From contig CAZRMV010000001.1 of NCBI GenBank assembly GCA_964601275.1, positions 372,001 to 436,000 on the forward strand: a DNA stretch of 64,000 nucleotides, in the 5' to 3' direction. The notes beneath the pieces are model-generated. The model saw only the letters and a list, made by a program, of their open reading frames with translations, searched no databases and was not told where the DNA came from. Source of the DNA: JAOZPE01 sp964601275 (lineage in GTDB: Bacteria; Krumholzibacteriota; Krumholzibacteriia; JAJRXK01). Of the stretch, positions 40,858 through 51,500 are shown one piece after another (within the stretch, counting starts at the first letter, position 1; each line of letters starts with the position of its first letter). Both the position numbers and the translations under genes were made by a program.

Positions 40858-41439
40858 TTGCACCATCCGATGGGTTACGAGAAGTACCTGCGCCTCATGG
40901 AGGAGCAGGCGCGGATCGATCCGGCGGGGCTGGACGAATCCGAACGCGAACGGATCGAATTCACCCGACTGAATCTCCACCGCAGCCGCCGGATCCAGCG
41001 GACCTGGAAACCCTCTGAAGAATTGCTTCGGCTGCTGGAGGACATCGATCGTCCGCAGACCTGGCTGGCGGTGACCGAACCCTGGTGCGGGGATTCGGCC
41101 CAATGTCTGCCGCAGATCGCCACCCTGGCCGACCACAGTCCCCGAATCGAGCTGGTCATCCTGCTGCGCGACGAGAACCCCGAGCTCATGGATCGCTACC
41201 TGACCGACGGGAAGCGCAGCATCCCCATCGTGGTCGCCCAGGACGCGGAAGGGCGGGAGATCTTCCGGTGGGGACCCAGGCCGCGCAAGGCGCAGGAAGT
41301 GTTCGATGCGGCCCGGTCCGAAGGGCTGGACAAGCCGGACATCCTCCATCGGCTGCATCTCTTCTACGGGAGGGATCGGGGCCGCGCCCTGGACGCCGAG
41401 CTGGTGGCCGTGTTGCGCCGGGCCGTGATCAGTCCTTGA
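40858..41439 (+). CDS. Thioredoxin-family protein
   Basis: A 193-residue protein of the thioredoxin_9-like family. The thioredoxin strand-loop-helix is TWLAVTEPWCGDSAQCLP: a CGDSAQC pattern replaces CxxC, so the two cysteines are separated by five residues instead of two. A later VVAQDAEGREIFRWGPRP contains the usual beta-hairpin. It may be a thiol reductase or a redox-sensing relative. I start at TTG 40858 with GGAG 8 bases upstream; ATG 40870 or a GTG at 40783 overlapping the upstream stop are possible. Its end overlaps the convergent transketolase gene by 11 bases. Confidence 0.78.
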   Translation: MHHPMGYEKYLRLMEEQARIDPAGLDESERERIEFTRLNLHRSRRIQRTWKPSEELLRLLEDIDRPQTWLAVTEPWCGDSAQCLPQIATLADHSPRIELVILLRDENPELMDRYLTDGKRSIPIVVAQDAEGREIFRWGPRPRKAQEVFDAARSEGLDKPDILHRLHLFYGRDRGRALDAELVAVLRRAVISP

Positions 41440-43792
41440 CGCTCTCGATCCCCCGGCGCAGGCGCTGCAGCCTCTGCGGGCGGTCCTTCACGAAGCGCTC
41501 GATCCCGGCCAGGATGCTCTCGGGATCGATTCCCGCCTCCAAGCAGACCTCATCGATACTGCCCCCGGTGCGCCAGCGGTTGTCCCGGTCGCTGCTGAGC
41601 GCATACTCGGCGGCAAGCGGATTGAAGATCCAGTCGTGGAAGAGACGGCGGGAGCGGTTGGTGAGGAAGGTCGAATCCCACTTGTCCTCTTCGGTGATGA
41701 CCCGGTTCTTGTACTCCTCGCTCTGGAGGGCGAAGAGCTGGGGACTCAAGGTAGCCACGATCTTCACGTTGAGATGGCGCCGATCGAGTTCGGGGAGGAC
41801 CTTCACCAGGTTGGCGGTGCTGATGGTTCCCTGCACGAAGAGACAGCCGCCTTTGGGCTGGCCCTCCTGGTAGTCGCGCAGGATGTAGGCGCCCCTGGCG
41901 GCCTCGAAATGGTGCGCCATGCCCAGTTTTTCGCGATCGGGAATCTCGACCGGGGGGCGGGTCAGGTGCAGGGCGATGATCGGCCAGGGTCCCTTGAGGG
42001 CCTCGGCGAGCATGACCGGCACCTCGTTGTACTCGTAGGGGTGCAGATCACAGACCTGCCCGTCGGGAAAGAGCTGGGTCACGCCGGGGCTGAACACGCC
42101 GAAGTGGGTGCGGCTGTCCTCGGCGGTTTCCGGGCCGCTGTGTCCGGCCACCCAGATGACCTTGCCGGTCCTGAGGTCGCAGTCCTGGGCCAGCTGGCTG
42201 AACAGGCGGAAGGGGCCGTACTTCAGGTAGGAAAACGAACCGTAGGTGGAACAAGCCGCGTAGAACCCCAGGAATTCGTTCTCCGGATCCTTCGACAGGT
42301 TGGTGGTGGCGATGCCGGCGCTGATGCCGGCGTTGGAGAATTCGGTGATCTCCATGGGGAGCAGGCAACCGTCGGGATTCTCCTCGCGCTCGTAACGCCC
42401 GAAGTTCTCCAGCTCCCCGAAGTCCTTGGCGAAGCCGCTGATGTTGGTGCTGTCGGCCAGGTCCGCGCTCATCGCGATCACCAGGGGCTGACCGTATTTG
42501 CTCTTGCAGTACGAGTTGATCCACGCGCCGTAGGCGGCCAGGCCGGCGCGGTTGGGGGCCTTCTCCCCGGGTTTCTTCCACAAGGATGATGGGAAGTTCC
42601 GGAAGTCGTAGAGTGCCGGGTCGTCGATCGGGTTGCCCTTGCGGCCGATCTTGATGGAAGGCATCTCCTCCGGAACGCTGTCGCCCAGTTCGACGAGCCG
42701 GTCGGCGAGGTACTGCAGGGTGTCCTCGTGACGGTGCAGCACTTCGATGACCTTCTTGTAGTTGGCGATCACCTGCTCGCGGAAGGCCTGCGGATCGTCG
42801 GGTGCGGGTTGGCCGAAGCCCTCGAACTCGACCCCGTATTTCTCGGCGAAGACCCTCTTGGTTTCCCAGTACTCGGGGCTGTTGGCCTTGTGCGGCGCGC
42901 CATGACTGGCGTAGTCGTACTTGCCGTAGCCACGGCCCTTGCGCGTCTTCATCCAGGTGAGACCGGGCCTCATGTTCTTCTCGGGCTCCAGGGCCATTCT
43001 CAGGATGGCCGGGGTGATCGACTGCCAGTCGCTGCCATCCTCGGCGCCGTGGATGCGCCATCCATACGAGGCGAACCAGTCGGCGGGGGTTCCGTGCACC
43101 ACGCTGGACTGCGGAAACGAGTCGATCCCGAAATCATTCCAGTCGAGGACGTAGCACAGGTTCTCCAGCCCCAGACCCCAGGCCGCGTTCTTGGTCTCGT
43201 GGTTCGCCCCGGCGCTGTGGCCGCCTTCTCCTTCGAAGGCGAAGACCTTGACGTCCTTCAGCCCAGCCCGAAGCAGGGCCAGGGCCTCGCCCGCGGCGGC
43301 CGGGGTGCCGTGTCCGCTCGGGCCGGTGTTGAACTTGAGGAAGAGGGTCTTGCCCTCGAACTCCGCATGCCCGGAGAGTCCCCCATTGTGGCGGAAGCCC
43401 AGCAGATCCTCCCAGGTGAGGGCGCGCTGTGCGGCGTTGGGAACCTCGTACTTGCGATCGCCGGTTCGGGAGAGCATCTCGCGCAGCGCCTCGTGGTAGA
43501 TGGGCAGCATGGCGTAGACCATGGGCACGGTGTGTCCGGCCACCAGCACGAAGCGATCGGCGTAGGGATGTTCCGGCCGGCGGATGTCCCACCGCATGGC
43601 TCCGCCGAGGGTCGTCGCAACGAGAGCGTGTACCTTCGAACGGCTGCCGCCCGGATGCCCGCTCTGCCGATAGTTGAGCATCATGTCGATGAACTGGTCG
43701 ATGCAGTCCTTGATGAGTTCCCAGTGAGCGAAGTTCTTCGACTGCTCCTGGATGAGATCTTCGACGGACCCTCTGGTCTGGATGGAACCCAC
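41429..43792 (-). CDS. Divergent single-chain transketolase
   Basis: A 787-residue TPP enzyme with transketolase order. The N-terminal pyrophosphate-binding domain has RQSGHPGGSRSK, FNTGPSGHGTP and GEGGHSAGANHETKNAAWGLG through LDWNDFGID. In the canonical TPP motif GDG...NN the first part is GEG and the second WND. The pyrimidine domain has MSADLADSTNISGFAK and EITEFSNAGISAGIA (conserved Glu), then a C-terminal domain. It is longer than typical transketolase (~660). The enzyme moves two-carbon units in the pentose phosphate pathway; phosphoketolase or another keto-acid activity cannot be excluded. GTG 43792 has GAGG 7 bases upstream. Confidence 0.8.
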   Translation of the reverse strand: MGSIQTRGSVEDLIQEQSKNFAHWELIKDCIDQFIDMMLNYRQSGHPGGSRSKVHALVATTLGGAMRWDIRRPEHPYADRFVLVAGHTVPMVYAMLPIYHEALREMLSRTGDRKYEVPNAAQRALTWEDLLGFRHNGGLSGHAEFEGKTLFLKFNTGPSGHGTPAAAGEALALLRAGLKDVKVFAFEGEGGHSAGANHETKNAAWGLGLENLCYVLDWNDFGIDSFPQSSVVHGTPADWFASYGWRIHGAEDGSDWQSITPAILRMALEPEKNMRPGLTWMKTRKGRGYGKYDYASHGAPHKANSPEYWETKRVFAEKYGVEFEGFGQPAPDDPQAFREQVIANYKKVIEVLHRHEDTLQYLADRLVELGDSVPEEMPSIKIGRKGNPIDDPALYDFRNFPSSLWKKPGEKAPNRAGLAAYGAWINSYCKSKYGQPLVIAMSADLADSTNISGFAKDFGELENFGRYEREENPDGCLLPMEITEFSNAGISAGIATTNLSKDPENEFLGFYAACSTYGSFSYLKYGPFRLFSQLAQDCDLRTGKVIWVAGHSGPETAEDSRTHFGVFSPGVTQLFPDGQVCDLHPYEYNEVPVMLAEALKGPWPIIALHLTRPPVEIPDREKLGMAHHFEAARGAYILRDYQEGQPKGGCLFVQGTISTANLVKVLPELDRRHLNVKIVATLSPQLFALQSEEYKNRVITEEDKWDSTFLTNRSRRLFHDWIFNPLAAEYALSSDRDNRWRTGGSIDEVCLEAGIDPESILAGIERFVKDRPQRLQRLRRGIESVKD

Positions 43793-44016
43793 TGCGACAC
43801 CTCGGATGGCTGGTACTCGTGGAGAACATGGGGAGATGCGAAAGCCGGTAGATACTGCCACAGCCGTTGGTGGGCGGCAAGCGACAGGGGCCCGGTGGAC
43901 CGGTTCCCGGCCGGCATCCCCAAGATTGGGCGTCCGTGAGCTGGCGCAAGGGATTTCAGGGGACGCGGGAATCCCCGGACCGTCGGAGAATGCGGAGTTT
44001 CCCCGTTGCCGGAGAA

Positions 44017-44685
44017 TCAGGTGTTCCTCGTCCGCAGGTGGAATCGAGGGCTCTCGGACAGTTCCAGCCCTTCCCGGCGCAGCGCCTGTCGCAGTTCCTC
44101 CGCGGAGACGAAGACCTCGGCGCGCAGTCCCACCCGGCGGGCCCCTTCCACGTGCCGGGGAAGGTCGTCGGTGAAGAAGGCTTCTTCCGGGGCCACGTGC
44201 GCCTTCTGCAGCGCGGCACGGTAGATCGACGCGTCGGGCTTGAGGACTCCCACCTCGAAGGAGAGAGTGATCGAATCGAAGCGATCCCGGAGGGACAGGC
44301 TACGGTCGAGTTGATGGAAATGCTGGCGGTTGGTGTTGGAGATGAGACCGAGGTGGAGGCTCCCGAGCGCTCCCAGCTCGTCGACCAGCGCCAGACTGTC
44401 CTGAAGCGGCTGGAAGATACCGTTCCACTGCCTCAGGATCCACTCGTCCGGCAGTTCTCCTTTCGGATCGATACGATGGTGGATGTCCTGCAACAGGTGG
44501 AAGTCATCGATCTCGCCCCGGCAATAGGCATCGTGCAGCCCTTCGGGAGAGAGCAGCCAGTCCACGAAGTCGTCGGTGTCCAGCCCGGGCAGCCTTTCTC
44601 GGAGATTCCGCATGCTCAGGTGCCAGTCGTAGGCGCAGAGCACGTTGCCCAGGTCGAAGAAGACGGCGCTTGGAGCAATCTTCAT
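44017..44685 (-). CDS. HAD-superfamily hydrolase
   Basis: A 222-residue phosphatase-like enzyme. Motif I is FFDLGNVL (nucleophile Asp11), motif II LGLISNTN, motif III lysine in GVLKPDASIY and motif IV FFTDDLPRHVEGARRVG. The helical cap between motifs I and II is of the type found in small-molecule phosphatases and haloacid dehalogenases (HAD-IA). The substrate is unknown. ATG 44685 overlaps the AddA stop (ATGA) with GAGG 7 bases upstream, so it is the last gene of the TPR-addB-addA operon. Confidence 0.9.
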   Translation of the reverse strand: MKIAPSAVFFDLGNVLCAYDWHLSMRNLRERLPGLDTDDFVDWLLSPEGLHDAYCRGEIDDFHLLQDIHHRIDPKGELPDEWILRQWNGIFQPLQDSLALVDELGALGSLHLGLISNTNRQHFHQLDRSLSLRDRFDSITLSFEVGVLKPDASIYRAALQKAHVAPEEAFFTDDLPRHVEGARRVGLRAEVFVSAEELRQALRREGLELSESPRFHLRTRNT

Positions 44686-47600
44686 CTCACCACCTCGATA
44701 CGGTCCGCTTGCAGGAACCATAGTTCGAATCGGGGCACCGAGGAAAGGCCCAGGGCCTCCTGCACCGCCTTGCAGTAGACCTCTCCCTGGTGGCGGTAGG
44801 CCTGGGCCCTCTTCGGCAGTTCCTCCGGGGTGACCCGGTCGGTCTTGAAATCGGCCACGACGATCTCACGGGTCGAAGGGTCCCGGTAGATCAGGTCGAT
44901 CGAGCCGGGATGGAAGGCCACCGGCATTTCGTCGTCGTCCCCCAGGGGAGAGGTCAACAGCCCGACCTCGCGCCCCAGGAGATGGCCCTCGAGCTCGCGC
45001 AGACCTTCGATCAGGTGTCCGTTCTGCATTCTCTGCAGGGTCTGCTCCATCGCCGCCCGAGCCTCTTCCTCGGTGGTCTCCTCGACCGCGAAGGCCAGGC
45101 GCCGCAGGGCCTGCTCGGCCCGGCGAACGGTGGCGTCCCACTCGGCCTCCCTCGGTTGGGAGGGGTTGTAGTACTGGAGAGCCTCGTGGATTGCGCTGCC
45201 TGCGAGCATCGCGGCGGATGGGTCGGTCATGGAGCCCCGGCCTTCCGTGGGGGAGGAGTGGGGGCCGGCGGAAGCCCCCTGCTGGAATGGGCGTTGACGG
45301 CGCCGGGCGGCCTGGCTCCGGGAACGGGCCAGGATGGCGGCGTCCTCGCGGGCGCGCCGCAGTGCCTCGGCGGCCGTCGCGGCGCGCGCGGCCGCAGGGG
45401 CGGGGATCGAAGGATCCTCCACGGCGAGGAAGCGCCAGAGGATCTCCTCGTCGCCGATGGACTCGATGAACGAGGAGCGTCCCTCCTTCCGGGCTTGGTC
45501 CGCCCACTCCATCAAGGGCGCTTCGGGCCGGCCCGCGTGCCCGTGCTCGAGCAGGCGGGAGAAGCTGGTGGCCGAGGAGGGATCGAAGCTGCGCTTTCGA
45601 TCGGGCCGGCCGTCCTTCCCGCTGCTCTTCCCGCCGGTCGTCCCAGGGTTCTTCCCTCCGGTCGTTCCATCGCTTTTCCCTTCGGCATCGGCCGGTCCCG
45701 CGGGAGGTGGGAGGTCGCGGCCGCCGACGATCACCAACCGTTGCTTCGCCCGGGTCAGGGCCACGTAGAGCAGCCGGACGCGTTCGTGATCCTCCACCCG
45801 GCCGGCCGCAAGGTGCGCGGGGGCCAGATCCAGCGTGGGATAGCCGAGGAGCCGGAACTGCAGGCCGAAGGGACCGCGGATCACCTCCGTCTGGGCCGGG
45901 CCTCTGCCACCTCCCCCCCGCGATTCCTTGTGGGTCTGCAGGAGATAGACGTGCCGGAAGTCGAGCCCCTTGGCCCGGTGGATGGTCATCACCCGGACCG
46001 CGTCGCGACTCCCGTCGTGGAGACGGGCCTCCTGCTCCTCCGTGTTTTCCTCGATGCCCCTCCGCAGACGGCGCACCACGGTACGGGGGTCCAGATGTGG
46101 ATCGGCGAGGGCATCGCGGAGGCGCCGGAAGAAGCGTTGGACATTGGCCGCGCGATAGGGCCCCAGGTACCGGAGGGCTTCGCGTGCGTCACCGAGGGTC
46201 CACCGTTGCAGCTTGCGCACGAAGACGGTCGAAGGGTCGTGGAGGAAGGATTCCCGTAGCGCGGCCAGCTGTTCCAGGGCGAGGTGGAGGTTCTTCTCCC
46301 AGCCCTCGATCCGCTCGATTCCCGGCGCGTCGGCCGGAATCTCGCGGGCCACCTCGTCCACGGCGGCGTGAAGCCGCGCGAGCCGATCGGAATCGACTCC
46401 GCGCAGGCGGCTGAGATCGTAGGGGAAGCGTCTCCACCACAAACCCAGGAGGGCCGCATCGGGAACGCCCACCCAGGGAGATCTCAACCAGGTCAGCAGG
46501 GAAAGCTGATCCTCGGGTTCGATGACGCAAGCGGCCAGGGCGGTCGCGTCGATGATCTCGCGCCGTTGGAAGTAGAGACGGTCGTGTTCCACTTCGTAGG
46601 GGATGCCCGCGCGGCGGAGTTGGACGAGATAGCTCTCCAGGTCACTGGTGGAGCGGAAGAGCAGGCCGATGTCCGACCAACGGAACAGCTCTCCTCCCTC
46701 CCGCTGGAGCGCGAGCAGGTCGGCGGCGAGGCGTTCGCTCTCCAATTCGACGGTCTTCGCGCCGGTGCCCGGGTCGAGGGGGTCTTCTTCCGCCGCTTGT
46801 CTGCGCTGCGAGCGCGGACGGGAGATCCAGTGTTCCACCGGACGATGGTCTTCCGTCCAATAACCCTTGGCCGACTGGTTTTCCGGGGACGGAAGCAGCG
46901 GCTCGAAGAGCGGTTGCAACTGCGGGCGCTCCTCCATGACGGGATCGACGATGCGGGCGACCTCGTGGAGGATCGAAGGAACCGAGCGGAAATTGACGCT
47001 CAGACGCCAGCGCGGCCCGTTCGACTTCTCGATCTGCCGGACGAAGCGGTCATAGGCGGCGAGATCGGCGCCGCGCCACCCGTAGATGCTCTGCTTGGGA
47101 TCGCCCACCAGGAAGAGTCCCGGCCGTTCGCTCTCGTCTCCCTGCCGGGCCAGCAGCGCGATGATGTCGCACTGGAGCTGATTGGTGTCCTGGAACTCAT
47201 CCACCAGCAGTTGATCGATCTCCCGCCGCAAGAGGCGCCGCACTCCCTTCCTCTTGTGCAAGAGGTCGCGCGTGTGGCGCAGCAGGTCTTCGTAGCCGAG
47301 GACTCCGCGCGCGTGGAGCCTTCCCTGGATCTCGGCCAAGAGGGGCCGCAGGATGGAGCAGGCGTCGACCAACGCCCTCGGCCGCAGTTCGCGGAAGCGG
47401 GAAATCATCATCAGCAAGCCGGGGGCGTTGCGGGTCAGGACCCTCATCTGCTTCTCGTCGAGGGCCTTCCTCTCTCCACCGTTGAAGGTCCCTTTCGCCC
47501 ACTCCTTCAGGCGCCTTTCCGCGCCGTCGAGGCCCTCTTCCCGGACTTCCTCGAGGAAAGTCTCCAGTTCGTCGACGGAGGTGAAGCGGTGTTCGGTCAG

Positions 47601-48524
47601 CCGATTCCGGACCTTCTCCACCCAGTCCGCGAAGACCTGGGCGTTGCCCCTTCGGGAGATGGTGTGCAGGGCGGCGGCGATCGAGGGGTCGATGCGATCG
47701 AAGAGCTCGATGAGTTCCTCCCGGAATTCCTCCAATCGCTTCCGGGACAGCGGATCGTGCAGATCAGGGGGATCGACTCCCTTTTCCACCAACAGGACCA
47801 GCGCCTGGGCCAGGTCGCCCGGCCCTTTTCCGTCGCGGGCCAGCCGCAAGAGGGCGGGGTCGATCTGCCGGGTGTAGCCCGAGTGGAGGTATTCCTCGAC
47901 CACTTCCTCGGCGATCTCCCGCCGCAGCGAACCATCCGCGTCGACGGTGAGCAGCGGATGGAGGCCCGCCTCCAGGGGGAAGCGGTTGAGGATGCGGGAA
48001 CACCAACCGTGGATCGTGTGGGCCTGCAGACGATCGAGATTGCCCAGCAATGCCTCCGCCCGAAGAAGACGTTCGGTGCGTTCAGGGGGAAGGTTGTCCG
48101 GGAGGATGTGGGATGGGGTCTCATCCAGCGCGATGGCGCGAAGCACCTTTCCCACCCCGGTCTCCATCTCCGCCGCGGCGGCTTCGGTGAAGGTGATGGC
48201 GACCACGCCGTCGAGCACCGCCCGGGCGATGTCCTCGGACGTGGCCGACGGGTTGTGTTGTTGGGCGCGGGTGCGGCCCCGCTCCCAGCCCCGGTTCATG
48301 ATCCAGCCCACGATGCGTCCCACCAGGGCGGTGGTCTTGCCGGTTCCCGCGCCGGCTTCCAGGATCACGGGCCCGTCATAAACGGTCTGGGCCGCGCGGC
48401 GGGCCTCTGCGTCGGCGCGGCGCAAGGACCGTGGATCGCGTGCGGGGTCGATCCTTTCGATCGCACCGGCCTCGATCGATGGGTCCTGGCGGGCGGGACC
48501 GGACGCGCGCTCATGGGGGTTCAT
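44682..48524 (-). CDS. addA: AddA-type helicase-nuclease subunit
   Basis: A 1280-residue UvrD-like DNA helicase. Walker A is EAGAGTGKT at residues 56-64; LLVDEFQDTNQLQCDII (motif II), LVGDPKQSIYGWRGAD (motif III), VMTIHRAKGLDFRHVYL (motif V) and LYVALTRAKQRLVIVG (motif VI) follow. The C-terminus is a PD-(D/E)XK nuclease with IDLIYRDPSTREIVVADFKTD. A Gly/Lys-rich low-complexity segment near residue 940 (repeated TGGKNPGTTGGKSSG) is an oddity. With AddB it resects double-strand breaks up to Chi-like sites for RecA. It overlaps addB by ATGA. Confidence 0.94.
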   Translation of the reverse strand: MNPHERASGPARQDPSIEAGAIERIDPARDPRSLRRADAEARRAAQTVYDGPVILEAGAGTGKTTALVGRIVGWIMNRGWERGRTRAQQHNPSATSEDIARAVLDGVVAITFTEAAAAEMETGVGKVLRAIALDETPSHILPDNLPPERTERLLRAEALLGNLDRLQAHTIHGWCSRILNRFPLEAGLHPLLTVDADGSLRREIAEEVVEEYLHSGYTRQIDPALLRLARDGKGPGDLAQALVLLVEKGVDPPDLHDPLSRKRLEEFREELIELFDRIDPSIAAALHTISRRGNAQVFADWVEKVRNRLTEHRFTSVDELETFLEEVREEGLDGAERRLKEWAKGTFNGGERKALDEKQMRVLTRNAPGLLMMISRFRELRPRALVDACSILRPLLAEIQGRLHARGVLGYEDLLRHTRDLLHKRKGVRRLLRREIDQLLVDEFQDTNQLQCDIIALLARQGDESERPGLFLVGDPKQSIYGWRGADLAAYDRFVRQIEKSNGPRWRLSVNFRSVPSILHEVARIVDPVMEERPQLQPLFEPLLPSPENQSAKGYWTEDHRPVEHWISRPRSQRRQAAEEDPLDPGTGAKTVELESERLAADLLALQREGGELFRWSDIGLLFRSTSDLESYLVQLRRAGIPYEVEHDRLYFQRREIIDATALAACVIEPEDQLSLLTWLRSPWVGVPDAALLGLWWRRFPYDLSRLRGVDSDRLARLHAAVDEVAREIPADAPGIERIEGWEKNLHLALEQLAALRESFLHDPSTVFVRKLQRWTLGDAREALRYLGPYRAANVQRFFRRLRDALADPHLDPRTVVRRLRRGIEENTEEQEARLHDGSRDAVRVMTIHRAKGLDFRHVYLLQTHKESRGGGGRGPAQTEVIRGPFGLQFRLLGYPTLDLAPAHLAAGRVEDHERVRLLYVALTRAKQRLVIVGGRDLPPPAGPADAEGKSDGTTGGKNPGTTGGKSSGKDGRPDRKRSFDPSSATSFSRLLEHGHAGRPEAPLMEWADQARKEGRSSFIESIGDEEILWRFLAVEDPSIPAPAAARAATAAEALRRAREDAAILARSRSQAARRRQRPFQQGASAGPHSSPTEGRGSMTDPSAAMLAGSAIHEALQYYNPSQPREAEWDATVRRAEQALRRLAFAVEETTEEEARAAMEQTLQRMQNGHLIEGLRELEGHLLGREVGLLTSPLGDDDEMPVAFHPGSIDLIYRDPSTREIVVADFKTDRVTPEELPKRAQAYRHQGEVYCKAVQEALGLSSVPRFELWFLQADRIEVVR

Positions 48525-51500
48525 TCCGGCCCTCCCTTCGCATCGGGCAGGTTCCAGAGTTGAAGGAGCGCTTCTTCGGCGGGATCGAGGGACTCCCCTT
48601 CGTCCCGGCGCCGGCCCAGGCGGGCGAAGTACTCGACTTCGCGCTGCCGGCTCTGGCTGTCCCGCCGGGCGCAGGCCGCAGCGACCCTGCAGTAGTCGCA
48701 GGCGGAGGGTTCCTTCCGGCCGTCGGGAGTCGTCAGGCGGGGAAAGAACAGCCCGGTGCCGCGCCCGCGATCGAGCAGTGCGATGACCTCCCGCAGGGTA
48801 TCCTCCATCTCGCGGTCGTCGGCTCGATACTCGATGGCCCGCAGTTCAGCTGGAGCGTCGGCATCCAGATGCAGATAGACCCCGGCGGCGGGTTGGCCGG
48901 CCGGCGGCAGCTTCGAGGCGCCCAGGGCGTAGATCATCCCCTGGAGCCGCCCGCCCGATGCAACCGCCGCACGCAGCTTCTGGCGCAATCCCTCTTTCTG
49001 GCGCGAGGTGGTCGCCGCTTTGATCCGGGAACGGCCGGTCTTGAAGTCGACCAGGCGGAGCTCTCCCTCCTGGCGGTGGACCAGGTCCACCCGGAAGTGC
49101 ACCCGTCGTCTTCGAGCGCGGTCCAGTGTGAGTTCGACCGCGCCGGTCACTTCCGCTCCCAGCGCCCACACGGGTTGGTCGAGGAAGAGAAGGGTCCGGC
49201 AGGTCTCCAGATAGGGGCGGGCCCGCACCGCCAGGGCGTGGGCCAGACCGTCGAGCACGAGGCCCTCCTCCAGGAGCACCTTCCGGGCGGAGAGTTCGAT
49301 GAGGGCGCTGAGGTCTTCCTCGGGGGGCCAACCCACCTCCCGGGCCTCGGCCTGCGGGACCAACTGATCCAGCCGGGGAGGGACGCCGGTCACTTTCCGC
49401 ACCAGACCTTCCAGGGTCTTGTGCACCACGCTGCCCACGCGGCGACGGTCGAGGGTGGGCAACTCGCTCAAGGGATCGGGGAGAGGTTTGAGACCCAGGG
49501 TCCTTTCGAGGAACGCCGCCCAGGGACACCGGGCGTAGCTCTCGAGATGGCTCACCCAGACCGGTGCCTGTTGGGCATCTTCTTCCTGGCTTCCGATGCC
49601 TCCCAACCACGGACCCAGGTCGCTGGACCGCTGGGGGGATCGGTCCCATTCCTCGAGCACCCTTCGGGCCGGCGCGGCCCAGCTCGAGGGCCAGCGGGAC
49701 GCCAGCGCCGCCGGGGCCGCTTCCTCCAGGGCGAGGGGCAAAAGCGCCTGGAAGCGATCGGAGTCCTGGCGCAGGGCTGCGTCCAGCAGGTGTTCGATCA
49801 TGGGGCGCGGACGTGGACCGTCGTCGGCCGCAAGGTCGAGCGGGCCCGGCGCCGTGCAGGGTTCTCTGGAGGAGCCCATGAGCAGGCGCTGGAGGAAGGG
49901 GGAAGGAGACAGGGCCCGGCCCTCTTCATCGGCGCTCCACCAGGACAGGGTGATCCGGGGCGCGCTCCCCAACAGCTGGGCGAAGAGGAAACGCTCTTCG
50001 TGGATGCGTTCGCGTTTGCTCTTGAGCTGGGGAAGCACGCTCCTGAGCTTCGCGCGCACCCGGTCGGAGAGCAGGGGATCCTCGCGGAAGGACGGCGGAA
50101 AGACGCCCCGGTTCAGACCGACGAGGAAGAGGTGATCGAAGGTCCAGGATCGCGCCTCGGTGACGCCGAGGAATCTCACCCCGCCCCCGTCTCCCGCGGG
50201 CTGAGCGGCTTCTTTGGGGATCGTCTCGTTCAATCGGGAGACGAATTCATGGAAGTCCACTTCCACCTGGGGGGCAAAGCCCTGCAGGATGGAGTCGAGG
50301 CGTTCGCGGGCGGCCCGCCCCGAGGGCGACGAGGGCCACGACAGGAAACCGTCCACCAGGCGCCGCAGGGTCAGGATGTGCTGGCGGGGATCGACGGGGC
50401 TCTTGCCCCATTGCGCCCAGCTCTTCAACTCTTCCATGAGCGTGCGCGCGGAATGCTGGAACGATTCCAGTTCCTGGCGGGTCACGGTTTCCCTTTGGAG
50501 TCGTGGATAGCGCTGCTCTTCTTCGTCTCTTGCCTCGATGAAACCCTGCTGCAGGGGCAGGTTCAGATGCCGGCGACGTTCGAAGACCCGATCGAGGGGC
50601 AGGCTGACCCATTGCGAGAGACGGGCCGAACCCAGAGCCGCCGCGGCCACCCTCGGTCTCCAGAGCATGTGCTGTCGCGTCGGGTCCATCGCCTGCATCC
50701 AGTGATCGAGAGGGCAGCGGGTGGTCTTCGTGAGCAGTTGCTGCAGACCCAGGAGAAGTCGTCCCGGGGGGTCGATGGCTCCACGCGAGCCGGGCGCCTG
50801 CCAGGGAATCCCGTGGTCGTCGAACGCTTCCTGCAGATCGAAGAGATGCCTCGACAGATTCCTCGCCACCACCCCGATCCGCTCGGGAGGCGGAGGATCC
50901 TTCTCGTCCAGGAGCTGGCGGACACGCCGGGCGACCTCCCGCGCCTCCGCGCGCGCCCCGGGAGCGGTGAAGAAGCTGGTCTCGATCGAAGGGGAAGTGG
51001 GGGTGGGGAGGGCGTTGCTCTCACCCAGGCGCAGGCCGAAGGGGCGTGAGAAGGCGATACCCGGGTCGAGTTCGCCCGGACGGGAGGGGTTGCGCGGGCG
51101 TTCCAGGAAGAGCGCGCTGTCATCGTGCGAGAGAAGCGCCTCGAGGAAGGAACCCACGATCCCGGTGGCGTCGGCGAAACCATGGATGCGGATGGCGCGG
51201 GCGAAGACGGTTTCCCCGGCGCCCAGCAGGAGCATTCTCCGGAAGCCATCGGTCGCCTCTTCGATGAGCAGATCCCGCGTGTACAGGCCACGCTCCCTCA
51301 ATTGATCCAAAGCGGCGGCGGCCACCTCCACGACGGCCCGCGCGCGCTCGGCCGCGACTGGAGAATCCGACAGGGTGTCAATCGCTTCCCGGGCGGGCTC
51401 GAGGATCTGCGACGAGAACTCGGCGTGCAGTAGATCATCCACCGATCCGATCACCGCGTCATAGCCCTGCACCAGTTCTTCCAGGAGGCCGCGGAGTACC

